Shown: positions 14,971-22,287 of the stretch, piece by piece
Numbering within the stretch: position 1 is the first letter of the stretch
Layout: each line of letters begins with the position of its first letter
The notes under the pieces: model-generated
What the model saw: the letters and a program-made list of their open reading frames with translations, nothing else
What the model was told of the DNA's origin: nothing
Database searches by the model: none
Program-made: the position numbers and the translations under genes
NCBI GenBank assembly: GCA_903908785.1
Contig: CAIVTL010000251.1
Span: 1-22,287 of the forward strand
Length of the DNA stretch: 22,287 bases
Reading direction: 5' to 3'
From: Caldifarciminota bacterium
Lineage (GTDB): Bacteria; Hydrothermota; Tepidihabitantia; Tepidihabitantales; Tepidihabitantaceae

Positions 14971-15155
14971 ACCGCCGAACGCCGGCCGTCCACCCCCAGC
15001 AGCCAGCCCGCGCTTGCGGCGAAGGTGAAGTGGGGGAAATCGGGAACAGCCAGTGGGGAGAAGCCCCAGTCTCGGGGACGCAACCAATTCCTGACGAGCG
15101 GGTAGCGGGTTGTGATGGCGGACTGCGGTACGCGTCTTGCGGGCTGCGCGGCGAA

Positions 15156-15485
15156 CTAGAGAGACCGGCAGGTATCCCGGAGGGTCAGGACGACACGCGA
15201 CCAGTCGCCGGGGGTGAGCCTGCCAAGTTTCTTGTCAACCAGCTTTCGCTGCAGAGTGGCGACCTTGTGAAGGCGGACAACTGACGGCAGCAGCAGTCCT
15301 GCCTGCTGCCATTCGTCCAGGGTCACGTCCTGCGGTGTGGCCGAGAGCTGGCCGGTGACACGGGCCACGACAACGTCGTCGTCGCCGGTATCCAGCAGAA
15401 TCAGCGCGGGACGCCGCTTCGACCCGGTGGAGCCAGTGAAGGGAAATTCTAGCAGGACAACATCCCCGGCCGCGTACGAAGGCAT
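15156..15485 (-). CDS. PemK/MazF-family toxin (endoribonuclease-like)
   Basis: This 109-residue protein has the hallmark N-terminus of the MazF/PemK fold: AAGDVVLLEFPFTGSTGSKR followed by RPALIL, then VVVARVT, and later LLLPSVVRLHKVATLQRK and KLGRLTPGDW. Members of this family are usually ribosome-independent mRNA-cleaving toxins; the target site cannot be read from the sequence. The length is normal. The start is three bases downstream of the stop of a small gene with antitoxin-like features, giving the usual antitoxin-then-toxin order. The gene is intact. Confidence 0.85.
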   Translation of the reverse strand: MPSYAAGDVVLLEFPFTGSTGSKRRPALILLDTGDDDVVVARVTGQLSATPQDVTLDEWQQAGLLLPSVVRLHKVATLQRKLVDKKLGRLTPGDWSRVVLTLRDTCRSL

Positions 15486-15488
15486 CGC

Positions 15489-15707
15489 TCAGGGCCGGTC
15501 GTACACCGCGTCCGCCGCGGCGTAGCCAGCGCAGAACTGGTCCGCGGTCAGCCGTTCCCAAGCGCCCTGTTCGTCCGCGTCGGCCGGGTCGGGAACCAGG
15601 ACAATCACGCGCGCCGCCTTGCCCGCGGGGAGCAGCCGTCGCAGCCGCTCGGGAAGTTCGAGATTGCCGTCGGGCGTAATTCTGGCCGGTAGTTCGTATG
15701 CTTTCAT
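15489..15707 (-). CDS. Small antitoxin of the MazF-like module
   Basis: This 72-residue protein (MKAYELPARITPDGNLELPE, then LPAGKAARVIVLVPDPADAD and a C-terminal WERLTADQFCAGYAAAD helix) resembles the short antitoxins paired with PemK-like toxins. The N-terminal half could form an AbrB/MazE-like DNA-binding fold, and the acidic C-terminal half probably wraps the toxin. The ATG has GAGGAT two bases upstream. A promoter-like TTGACT-17-CATACT precedes it, which the antitoxin probably autoregulates, as is common in such modules. Confidence 0.75.
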   Translation of the reverse strand: MKAYELPARITPDGNLELPERLRRLLPAGKAARVIVLVPDPADADEQGAWERLTADQFCAGYAAADAVYDRP

Positions 15708-15721
15708 GTATCCTCGTCAAG

Positions 15722-15750
15722 AGTATGCTGCGGGCAAACACTGGAGTCAA
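15722..15750 (-). promoter_or_regulatory. Candidate promoter of the toxin-antitoxin module
   Basis: Read on the minus strand, TTGACT (15750-15745), a 17-base spacer and CATACT (15727-15722) lie just upstream of the antitoxin ATG. The leader would be short but still include the GAGGAT ribosome-binding site. Confidence 0.5.
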
Positions 15751-15798
15751 CTACAGCGGCGCGGGACGGCACTCGGGCGACGCAACCTGCCCAGCGGG

Positions 15799-15925
15799 TC
15801 TTGGTGTCTTTGTGGTGAATTCCGGTTCGGGCTTGGCGTTCTTGGCGTCCTTGGCGATTGTCTCTCCGGGTCCGGCTGTCCGAATCCGCGCCCTGGCCCC
15901 TGGTCCCCAACCCCTGGCCCCTATC
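15799..15925. repeat. Two short-period arrays (9 bp and 7 bp) between genes
   Basis: Nine-bp units occur at 15832-15858 (cttggcgtt, cttggcgtc, cttggcgat), with a weaker pair at 15799-15816. Five 7-bp units (ccctggc, ccctggt, ccccaac, ccctggc, ccctatc) occupy 15891-15925, ending four bases before the duplicated permease tail. The rest of 15751-15890 shows no gene. Confidence 0.7.
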
Positions 15926-15929
15926 GGGG

Positions 15930-16035
15930 CTACGCCCAGATGAAGGCGAGGCCGGCGACCGCGAGGACGATGACGATGGAGATGATGGCCGTGGTCTTGA
16001 TGACTTCGGTCTCCATGCCGATGCGGTCAATCGCC
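15930..16035 (-). pseudogene. Remnant of the 3' end of a second L-lactate permease gene
   Basis: About 106 bp match 21278-21383 with four differences. They encode the same last residues (AIDRIGMETEVIKTTAII through AFIWA) and the same TAG stop. Three differences are synonymous and one is a conservative V-to-I change. The match begins exactly at the stop codon and is lost abruptly after 16035, so the remainder of the gene is missing. The pattern of silent changes suggests that it came from a paralogue that was once functional. Confidence 0.8.
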
Positions 16036-16064
16036 GACTGTGCCGCTGGGCGCACCAGCGCAGC

Positions 16065-16086
16065 AGGGGCGGCGGATGCCGCCCCT
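16065..16086 (-). terminator. Hairpin downstream of the 16108 gene
   Basis: A perfect 9-bp stem (aggggcggc / gccgcccct) with a four-base loop lies 22 bases past the stop of the large gene on the minus strand. It has no T-run. It may act as a terminator or 3' end stabiliser. Confidence 0.5.
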
Positions 16087-16107
16087 GCGAGTATCCTGTA
16101 CGTTACG

Positions 16108-19100
16108 CTAGCGCTGGACGATGAGCTTGCGGACTGCGGCGTAGTCGCCGGCCGCAAACCTGAGGATGTACGTGCCTCGGGCAAGCCGGCCGGCCTCGAT
16201 GTCGGCCGAGTAGCGCCCGGATTCACGCCAGCCATCGACGAGCACCGCCGCGACCCTGCCCGTCACCTCGTAAAGTTTGAGCGTCATATTCCCGGGCCCG
16301 GGAAGCGCATAGTGAACCCGGCAGCGGTCGGTAACGATGCTCGGCCCGGCGGCCAGTTCGTAGGCCTTGACCGGTCCGCCGCTGATGCTGATCACCTCCT
16401 CGGGTGACTGCTCCCCGTAGTTTGAGAGCCTGCCGTAGGACCAGAACTCAAGCGAGCTGCCCTTGGTCGCAAACAGGTAGCGCGAGTTGCGGCAGTAGAC
16501 GAGCGCGCCGCCGTCCTGCACCCGGCAGCGGCGCTGGCCGAGCGGGATGTCCGCGCTCTGGGTCCAGGTGTTGTTGTCGCAGTTGTAGACCCAGAACTCC
16601 TGGCTGTTGCTCCCCTTGATGCAGTAGACGTTGCGCAGGTGGTAACAGATGGCCGCGCCGCCCTTGGCCTGCTTGCCCCGGCCGACGGGCAGGGACGTCC
16701 GCGACTGCCACGTGTTGGTCGAGACAACGTAGGCGTAGAAGTTGTCGCAGGTGCCCTTAAGCGCGAAGATGGTATCGACGCCGTCGTAGGTAATGGAGGA
16801 ACCAATCTTGAACTCCTCGCCCCGCCGGCCCGGTGCGGACGCCATCCTCTCCCACGAATCACGCTCGACGTTATAGCGGCAGAACTCGAAGGACTCCGAG
16901 GCCTTCAGCAGGTAGACGTAGCTGTGGTCGCCGACCTTGACCCCGGCGGAACTCGCACCGCTCTGCTGGCCAAATCCGCATCCGCATCCCGGCACATCGG
17001 CCTTCTGAGTCCAGCGGTGCCCGGAAGCGGCCGCCGGGTTGTACTCCCAGAACTCCACGCTGCTCCCGCCCCTGGTCGCGTAGAACCTGCCGTTGACCTG
17101 GGCGAGCGTCGCGCCCTCGCGCACGCAGCGCTGGCAACGGTGGCGGTCATATCCGGGCATGGACTCGAGCGCGGTCCATCTCTCGGTCGCCGGGTCGTAG
17201 AGATAGAATTCGCGCGTGTTGTTGCCCTTTAGCAGGTAGACGTAGTAGCCGTCGGGGTCGGTCGCCATGCAGGCGCCGACGTTCAGTTCCTGGCAGCCTC
17301 GGCCTCTCGGTACGTCGGACCATTGGGTCCAGCCCGGCGGCTGCTGTGGCGCGGCCTCAACCGCGAACTGGCTGCGGGCCGTGTCGTTGGTCGCGTTGAT
17401 GTCGCCGGTCAGCGCGGTGTAGCACTTCGCGTAGTACCGACCCTCGTGGTTGTTAGGCACGTCCCATTCCGGAAATGAAGGGTCGCAATCCCCGCCGCCG
17501 GCGAGGCCCGTGACGGTCGCCGACTGCTGGTAGTAGAGCGTATTGGTGGCCGAGTCGCGGATCTCGAACCAGACGTCGAAGCTGCAGGTCAGAGTCCCGT
17601 AGTTATGCACGGTCGCGTGAGGCGTTTCCTTCAGCGTGTCAATCAGACCGCTCGGCTCGACGATTTCCTCGACCCCGACGTCCAGCGTGCCGGTCGTGAA
17701 GTTCCAGACATCGGACGGCGTCTCGCCGCTGCTGTTTTCGGCCACGACCTGCCAGTAGTAGACCGTGTTTCCGGCGAGGCCGGAGTAGTCATAGGAAAGG
17801 TCGGTCTGGCCGTCACTGACCTTTGTGGTCGGCGGGTTGTCGGCTCCGAGGTAGACGTCGTAGCCGGTAGCGCCGGCCGCTGCACTCCACGTCAGGGTGC
17901 CAGCGACCTGCTGTCCGGTCGCGCCGCTCGCGGGCGAAGCCATGTCCGGGACTTCCGGCGTCTGGCTGGTGACGTACTTGATGGTCACCATGTCGGACAG
18001 CGTCAGGACTCTGGTACAATACCCTGTTACATAAACGGAACCGGCAGCGCCGGTCGCAATCGACACCGAGCGGTCCATGGAGTGGGCACTGCCGTCGTAC
18101 CTCGCGTTGCCGGTCTCGACACCTGACCCCGGGTCGTACGACACCGTACGGTAGTCGTAGTCGGTCCCCGAGCCGTCGCCGAACCCGGTCACGTACGCGC
18201 CCGTAGCGTCAACCGCAATCGCCTGCGCGAAGTCCTCGCCGCTGCCTTCGTAGCGCGCCGCGCCATCGCTGAGGCCGGTCCATACGACGTGGCCGTCAGC
18301 CGCGCCGTACTTGACGGTCGCATAGTCGTAGGACGTGGAGCCGCCGTCGCTCCAACCCGTGACGTACACATCGCCCGCGTTCACCACGATTGCGGACGCA
18401 TGGTCCGGGCCATTCACGACGCCGTGGTCGTAGCGCGCCGCGCCATCGCTGAAGCCGGTCCATGCGACGTCGCCCGCAGACGCGTCATACTTGATGGTCG
18501 CGTAGTCGTAAGACGTGGAGCCGCCGTAGCTGGCCCCGGTGACGTAGACGCCGCCCGCGTTGTCCACGGCGATCGCGGTCGCCTGGTCTGAGCCGCTGCC
18601 CGGGCCGTTGTAGCGCCTGAACCAGGCTTGGCTGCCGCCGGACGCGTTGTACTTGACTGTCGCGTAGTCGTCGCCCGTACCCGGACCGCCGTAGCTGGAC
18701 CCGGTGACATAGACGCCGCCCGAGTTGTCCACGGCAATGGCGCACGCCTGGTCGTCGCCGGCGCCCGGGCCGTCGTAGCGCGCGGCCCACGTCTGGCTGC
18801 CGTTGGATGCGTCGTACCTGACCGTCGCGTAGTCCTTGCCCGAGCCGGTGCTGTACCCGGTGACGTAGATGCCGCCCGCGTTGTCCGCGGCAATCGCAGT
18901 GGCCTGGTCGGTGAGGCTGCCTGAGTAGGAGTATCGCGCGGCTCCGCTGGTCAGCGACGGCCAGCCGAGGCTGCCGTCTAGCGTGTTGTACTTCACCGTC
19001 GCGTAGTCATCACCAGTACTGAGGCCGGCGCTTTGCCCGGTCACATACACGCCGCCCGCGTTATCCACGGCAATGGCGTACGCCTTGTCGTCGCCGTAGC

Positions 19101-20670
19101 CCGGGCCGTCGTAGTAGCGGACCCAGAGCGTGTCTCCGGCTACCGGGTCGTACTTGATGGTGATGTAGTCGTAGCTCCCCGTCGGGCCCTCGCCGTACCC
19201 GCACGCGTACACATAGCCGCCTGCGTCGCAAACGATCTTCTGGCCGTACTCGGTGCTCAGCGACAGGTTCCACCGCGCTGCCCAGGTCTCGCTGCCGCTG
19301 GACGCGCTGTACCTGATTGTCGCGTAGTCGTACTTGGTGCCCGAACCGTAACTGTACCCGGCGACGTAGACGCCACCCGAACTGCTCACGGCGATTCCCT
19401 GCGCCTGGTCTGTGCTGTTGCCCGGGCCGTTGTAGAACGCGACCCAGGTCTCGCTGCCGTCGGTCGCGCTGTACCTGATTGTCGCGTAGTCATCATCCGT
19501 GTCTGGGCCGCTGTAGCTGTACCCGGTGACGTAGACGCCGCCCGCGTTATCCACGGCTACGGCGTAGGCGTCGTCGTAGCCTTTGCCCGGGCCGTCGTAG
19601 CGCGCAAGCCAGGTCTGGCCGCCGTCGGTCGCGTTGTACCTGATTGTCACGTAGTCCTCATCCGTCCGTGAACCGCCATAGCTGGCCCCGGTCACGAAGA
19701 CGCCGCCCGAATTGTCCACGGCTATGGCGTAGGCGCCGTCGGAGGAGTTCCCCGGGCCGTTGTAGCGCGCGACCCAGGTCTCGCTGCCGTCAGACACGTC
19801 ATACCTGACCGTTGCGTAGTCATAGCTGGAACCATAGCCGCTGGTGAACCCGGTCACGTAGACGCCGCCCGCGTTGTCCACGGCTATGGCGTGGGCGTCA
19901 TCGTACCTGTTGCCCGAACCGTTGTAGCGTGCGACCCAGGTCTCGCCGCCGTCGGACGCGTTGTACCTGACTGTCGCGTAGTCGTCGTCCGTACCCGAGC
20001 CGCCGTAGCTGGCCCCGGTCACGAAGACGCCGCCCGCATTGTCCACGGCCATTGCGGTCGCCTGATCTAAACCGCTGCCCGGGCCGTTGTAGCGCGCGAC
20101 CCAGGTCTGGCTGCCATCTACCGCGCTGTACCTGACTGTCGCGTAGTCATCGTCTGTGTCCGAGCCGCCGTAGCTGGCCCCGGTCACGAAGACGCCGCCC
20201 GCGTTGTCCACGGCGATCGCGGTCGCCTGGTCCAGGTCGCTGCTCGGGCCGTCGTAGAACGCGACCCAGTTCTGTCTGCCGTCTGCCGCGCTGTACCTGA
20301 CTGTCGCATATTCATCGCCCTGTCCCGAGCCGCCGTAGCAGGACCCGGTGACGTAGACGCCGCCCGAGTTGTCCACGGCGATCGCGGTGCAGTAGTCGCC
20401 GGAATTCCCCGGGCCGTTGTAGTAACGGACCCAGAGCGTATCTCCGGTTGCCGGGTCGTACTTGATGGTGAGGTAGTCGGTATTCCCATCCGGGCCGGTG
20501 CCTGACCCGCACACGTACACGTAGCCGCTCGCGTCGGTCGCGATGCGCCAGGCGGTTTCGTAGACAGAGGTATACGGCCCGTTATAGGTATTGACCCAGG
20601 CTCGGTTGAGCTGGGCTGGCAAGATCGCCGGAATGAAGATCCCGGCGATGAGTATTATGAGTCTCCTCAT
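16108..20670 (-). CDS. Giant secreted SBBP/Kelch multi-propeller protein with sorting domain
   Basis: This 1520-residue protein has a signal peptide (RRLIILIAGIFIPAILPAQ) and an AAGGA ribosome-binding site before the ATG at 20670. Residues ~22-900 are sixteen repeats of about 55 residues of the SBBP type, with core motif AIAVDN.GGVYVTG.S and DYAT[VI][RK]Y....G...W...Y.GPG. Blades 1 and 9 share a distinct variant (YDP..GDTLWVRYY), which divides the region into two eight-blade halves. Next come an FN3-like domain (TYYW-type motif VYYWQVVAENSSGETPSDVW), a CARDB/Ig-like domain, and about six Kelch-like blades at ~1115-1426 (VYLLKGNNTREFYLYDPATE, then RWTALESMP) rich in cysteine (CQRC, CGCG). The last ~94 residues form a Por-type tail (LKLYEVTGRVAAVLVDG and LARGTYILRF). 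It is probably a cell-surface adhesin or ligand-binding scaffold. No catalytic motif was seen. Confidence 0.85.
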   Translation of the reverse strand: MRRLIILIAGIFIPAILPAQLNRAWVNTYNGPYTSVYETAWRIATDASGYVYVCGSGTGPDGNTDYLTIKYDPATGDTLWVRYYNGPGNSGDYCTAIAVDNSGGVYVTGSCYGGSGQGDEYATVRYSAADGRQNWVAFYDGPSSDLDQATAIAVDNAGGVFVTGASYGGSDTDDDYATVRYSAVDGSQTWVARYNGPGSGLDQATAMAVDNAGGVFVTGASYGGSGTDDDYATVRYNASDGGETWVARYNGSGNRYDDAHAIAVDNAGGVYVTGFTSGYGSSYDYATVRYDVSDGSETWVARYNGPGNSSDGAYAIAVDNSGGVFVTGASYGGSRTDEDYVTIRYNATDGGQTWLARYDGPGKGYDDAYAVAVDNAGGVYVTGYSYSGPDTDDDYATIRYSATDGSETWVAFYNGPGNSTDQAQGIAVSSSGGVYVAGYSYGSGTKYDYATIRYSASSGSETWAARWNLSLSTEYGQKIVCDAGGYVYACGYGEGPTGSYDYITIKYDPVAGDTLWVRYYDGPGYGDDKAYAIAVDNAGGVYVTGQSAGLSTGDDYATVKYNTLDGSLGWPSLTSGAARYSYSGSLTDQATAIAADNAGGIYVTGYSTGSGKDYATVRYDASNGSQTWAARYDGPGAGDDQACAIAVDNSGGVYVTGSSYGGPGTGDDYATVKYNASGGSQAWFRRYNGPGSGSDQATAIAVDNAGGVYVTGASYGGSTSYDYATIKYDASAGDVAWTGFSDGAARYDHGVVNGPDHASAIVVNAGDVYVTGWSDGGSTSYDYATVKYGAADGHVVWTGLSDGAARYEGSGEDFAQAIAVDATGAYVTGFGDGSGTDYDYRTVSYDPGSGVETGNARYDGSAHSMDRSVSIATGAAGSVYVTGYCTRVLTLSDMVTIKYVTSQTPEVPDMASPASGATGQQVAGTLTWSAAAGATGYDVYLGADNPPTTKVSDGQTDLSYDYSGLAGNTVYYWQVVAENSSGETPSDVWNFTTGTLDVGVEEIVEPSGLIDTLKETPHATVHNYGTLTCSFDVWFEIRDSATNTLYYQQSATVTGLAGGGDCDPSFPEWDVPNNHEGRYYAKCYTALTGDINATNDTARSQFAVEAAPQQPPGWTQWSDVPRGRGCQELNVGACMATDPDGYYVYLLKGNNTREFYLYDPATERWTALESMPGYDRHRCQRCVREGATLAQVNGRFYATRGGSSVEFWEYNPAAASGHRWTQKADVPGCGCGFGQQSGASSAGVKVGDHSYVYLLKASESFEFCRYNVERDSWERMASAPGRRGEEFKIGSSITYDGVDTIFALKGTCDNFYAYVVSTNTWQSRTSLPVGRGKQAKGGAAICYHLRNVYCIKGSNSQEFWVYNCDNNTWTQSADIPLGQRRCRVQDGGALVYCRNSRYLFATKGSSLEFWSYGRLSNYGEQSPEEVISISGGPVKAYELAAGPSIVTDRCRVHYALPGPGNMTLKLYEVTGRVAAVLVDGWRESGRYSADIEAGRLARGTYILRFAAGDYAAVRKLIVQR

Positions 20671-20786
20671 TACCCGTTCCTTTCTTCAGTCGTTGGCGGA
20701 CGTCTCTCCGCATCCCATCGATTACTTGACACCGACAGGGTGCGGTCTCGGGGACATGCCGGCTGCCGACCGATGATTCGGGAACT

Positions 20787-20804
20787 CGGCGTCACCTGAC
20801 GCCG
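20787..20804. other. Perfect inverted repeat upstream of the giant gene
   Basis: Eight-base arms (cggcgtca / tgacgccg) are separated by two bases, about 117 bases upstream of the start of the 20670 gene. It could be an operator. The rest of the gap between 20671 and 21246 shows no gene, RNA or further repeat that I recognise. Confidence 0.35.
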
Positions 20805-21246
20805 CGCTCACTATTGATGAGGAAATAGATACGAGTCACCCCGGAACCAGCTGTCAGACCTGATCAGGGTCTTGACCGGATGTACAGGCCGTTGAAGGGC
20901 CGAAGACAGCATTCACCGGTTGCACAGTGCAACCTGCGTGCCACGGGCCGGATTGAGCTGCCAGCGCAAGTCCAGTGTTTTCAAGCAGTAACAGCCACGC
21001 CCCGCGACGATGTCTCTGTGGCTCCAGGATGCGGTCCAAACCAGTTGCTGCAAGTATTGAGTCTACGTCAGTTAGAAGGTGCGGCAAATGCCAGTGGTCG
21101 CACGTTGGGCGGGGGGTGGAGCAACGAACTCTGTGTGCGACCGTCTGACGCCGCCACGCGTCGTGCGGCAGGCTTGGCTGGGCCTCTGAGAATGCGTCGC
21201 GCGGCTCCCTTGCCACATGGTCGCGTTGTCATGCTCCTGACCTCTG

Positions 21247-21270
21247 GACGCCGGATGGATGGCCGGCGTC
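21247..21270 (-). terminator. Hairpin after the lactate permease gene
   Basis: An 8-bp perfect stem (gacgccgg / ccggcgtc) with an eight-base loop lies seven bases past the permease stop on the minus strand. No T-run follows, so termination is only likely. Confidence 0.5.
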
Positions 21271-21277
21271 TGCCCGT

Positions 21278-22287
21278 CTACGCCCAGACGAAGGCGAGGC
21301 CGGCGACGGCGAGCACGATGACAATGGAGATGATGGCCGTGGTCTTGATGACTTCGGTCTCCATGCCGATGCGGTCAATCGCCGCCGCCGCGTTCTGGAG
21401 CTTGGCCGGCGATATGACCGAAGCCAGCCCGCCGCCGATGGCCGAGGCCGCGGCGATAATGAGCCCGGATGAGCCGATTCGTGCCGCGGTATCAAGGTGC
21501 AGCCGGGTGAGCATGGCGATAGCCGAGCCTTCGGAGCCGGAAACGAACCCGGCAAGCAGGCCTAGATACGGCGCGACCAGCGTGTAGAGCTTGCCGAACG
21601 TGTGGGCCGACGCGGTTGCGAGCAGCGCCACCATGTTGAAGCTGGGGTCGGCCAGCCACTTGCCGTCCGGCCCGAGCATGCCGCTCTTGCCCGAGTGGTT
21701 GATGATGTAGGCGATGGCGAAGAAGACCGCGGCGGAAAAGACCGGCCGCGGCGCTCGCTTCCACCACGTCGTGAGGGTCTCCTTCAACTGCGTGCCGGTG
21801 GCGCGCAGGAACGGCAGGCACAGCACCGACGACACGAGAATCCACCAGTACGCCTGCCAGAAGATGCGCAGCTTCTCCGGCTGCTTCGGGATGATGTTCC
21901 ACGGCATGGCAATCTTGTCGAACAGGAACTTCTTGATGCCCAGCCACGGTTCGTTGGAGACGAGGCTGAGCACGATGAGGATAATCCACGGCGACAGGGC
22001 GCGGGCAAGCCCCATCCCGCTTTCTATCTTCGTATCTTCGGGCCCGAGCCCGCTCCGGTCGAACACCGGCTTCCTGAGCACGACGAGGTAGAGCGCCATC
22101 ACGAGAGCGACGCCCGCGCCGCTGGCGATGCCGGTGAGTGTCACGAGCCCGGCCTTGTTCATGCCGATGGCGATGAAGCCCGCCACGAGTCCGGTGATAA
22201 TCGCCGGTATCAGGCCCTGCCAGACAAGCTTCCACTTGCCGACAATCCAGAGCATGCCGAGCGCAATCAGGGTCGTGACAACCGGCA
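21278..22287 (-). CDS. lctP: L-lactate permease family transporter, 3' part
   Basis: The frame is open to the end of the window, so the start lies beyond 22287; the ATG at 22255 is internal. The visible ~335 residues are highly hydrophobic, with eight or more membrane segments, and match the C-terminal half of the LctP/LldP lactate permease family. Features include a NHSGKSGML turn, GLLAGFVSGSEGSAIAML (the family's G.F.SGS...N segment) and IGGGLASVISPAKLQNAAAA (compare the family's GG..gKMiSPq.ia.A). It ends EVIKTTAIISIVIVLAVAGL followed by AFVWA. Family members import L-lactate or glycolate with protons across the cytoplasmic membrane. The last 35 codons are duplicated at 15930-16035. Family assignment is firm; the exact substrate is inferred. 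Confidence 0.85.
   Translation of the reverse strand, partial: PVVTTLIALGMLWIVGKWKLVWQGLIPAIITGLVAGFIAIGMNKAGLVTLTGIASGAGVALVMALYLVVLRKPVFDRSGLGPEDTKIESGMGLARALSPWIILIVLSLVSNEPWLGIKKFLFDKIAMPWNIIPKQPEKLRIFWQAYWWILVSSVLCLPFLRATGTQLKETLTTWWKRAPRPVFSAAVFFAIAYIINHSGKSGMLGPDGKWLADPSFNMVALLATASAHTFGKLYTLVAPYLGLLAGFVSGSEGSAIAMLTRLHLDTAARIGSSGLIIAAASAIGGGLASVISPAKLQNAAAAIDRIGMETEVIKTTAIISIVIVLAVAGLAFVWA

Noticed and set aside
16108..20670. Minus- and plus-strand ORFs of 60-210 residues inside the giant gene
   Set aside because: They are periodic shadows of the SBBP repeats in other frames.
20854..21216. Minus-strand 120-residue ORF in the gap before the permease
   Set aside because: No ribosome-binding site, no recognisable domain, and composition unlike the neighbouring genes.

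Overview
The window is GC-rich bacterial DNA dominated by large secreted proteins. Most of these end in a short beta-rich C-terminal module resembling a type IX secretion (Por) sorting domain. Several start with gingipain-type (C25) protease, GH18 glycoside hydrolase or beta-propeller domains. The repeated tail (T[IV]VR.V..L, then LLD.SGRKV, then HPG.NDV, then L.PGVYFVR) and the overall protein repertoire suggest an uncultured FCB-like lineage such as candidate phylum WOR-3/Stahlbacteria. That placement is inference from pattern, not a database match. No rRNA, tRNA, CRISPR array or insertion-sequence transposase was seen.

Plus strand, 1-9774: the 3' part of a GH18 chitinase-like gene; a C25 peptidase (1330-2751); a secreted propeller-like repeat protein (2812-4251); a small secreted protein resembling a free-standing C25 propeptide (4255-4884); a C25 peptidase with a second propeller and sorting tail (5065-7584); and a secreted protein whose frame is cut by a single in-frame TGA at 8407 (7849-9774). 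Bases 9775-11117 hold no convincing gene. They contain a UUCG terminator hairpin, a GCAA-loop hairpin, several short-period repeats, a degenerate array of about 26 units of 12 bp, and a terminator serving the minus strand.

Minus strand, 11118-22287: two co-transcribed secreted repeat proteins (14936 to 12414, then 12410 to 11118); a MazF/PemK-like toxin-antitoxin pair (15707 to 15156); a short duplicated remnant of the end of a lactate permease gene (16035 to 15930); a 1520-residue protein with sixteen SBBP-type blades, FN3/Ig-like domains, a Kelch-like propeller and a sorting tail (20670 to 16108); and the 3' part of an L-lactate permease gene (22287 to 21278).

The most unusual signal is a set of degenerate tandem arrays, mostly of period 7. 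Every one of the six sorting tails of the T[IV]VR type carries a heptamer array, each with its own unit sequence, in the same loop between its first two strands. A period-8 array sits in the equivalent loop of a seventh tail. Similar arrays of period 7-12 occur between genes, including next to the breakpoint of the permease duplication. Two genes also appear to have leaderless GTG starts, with a TAGAAT -10 box exactly six bases upstream.
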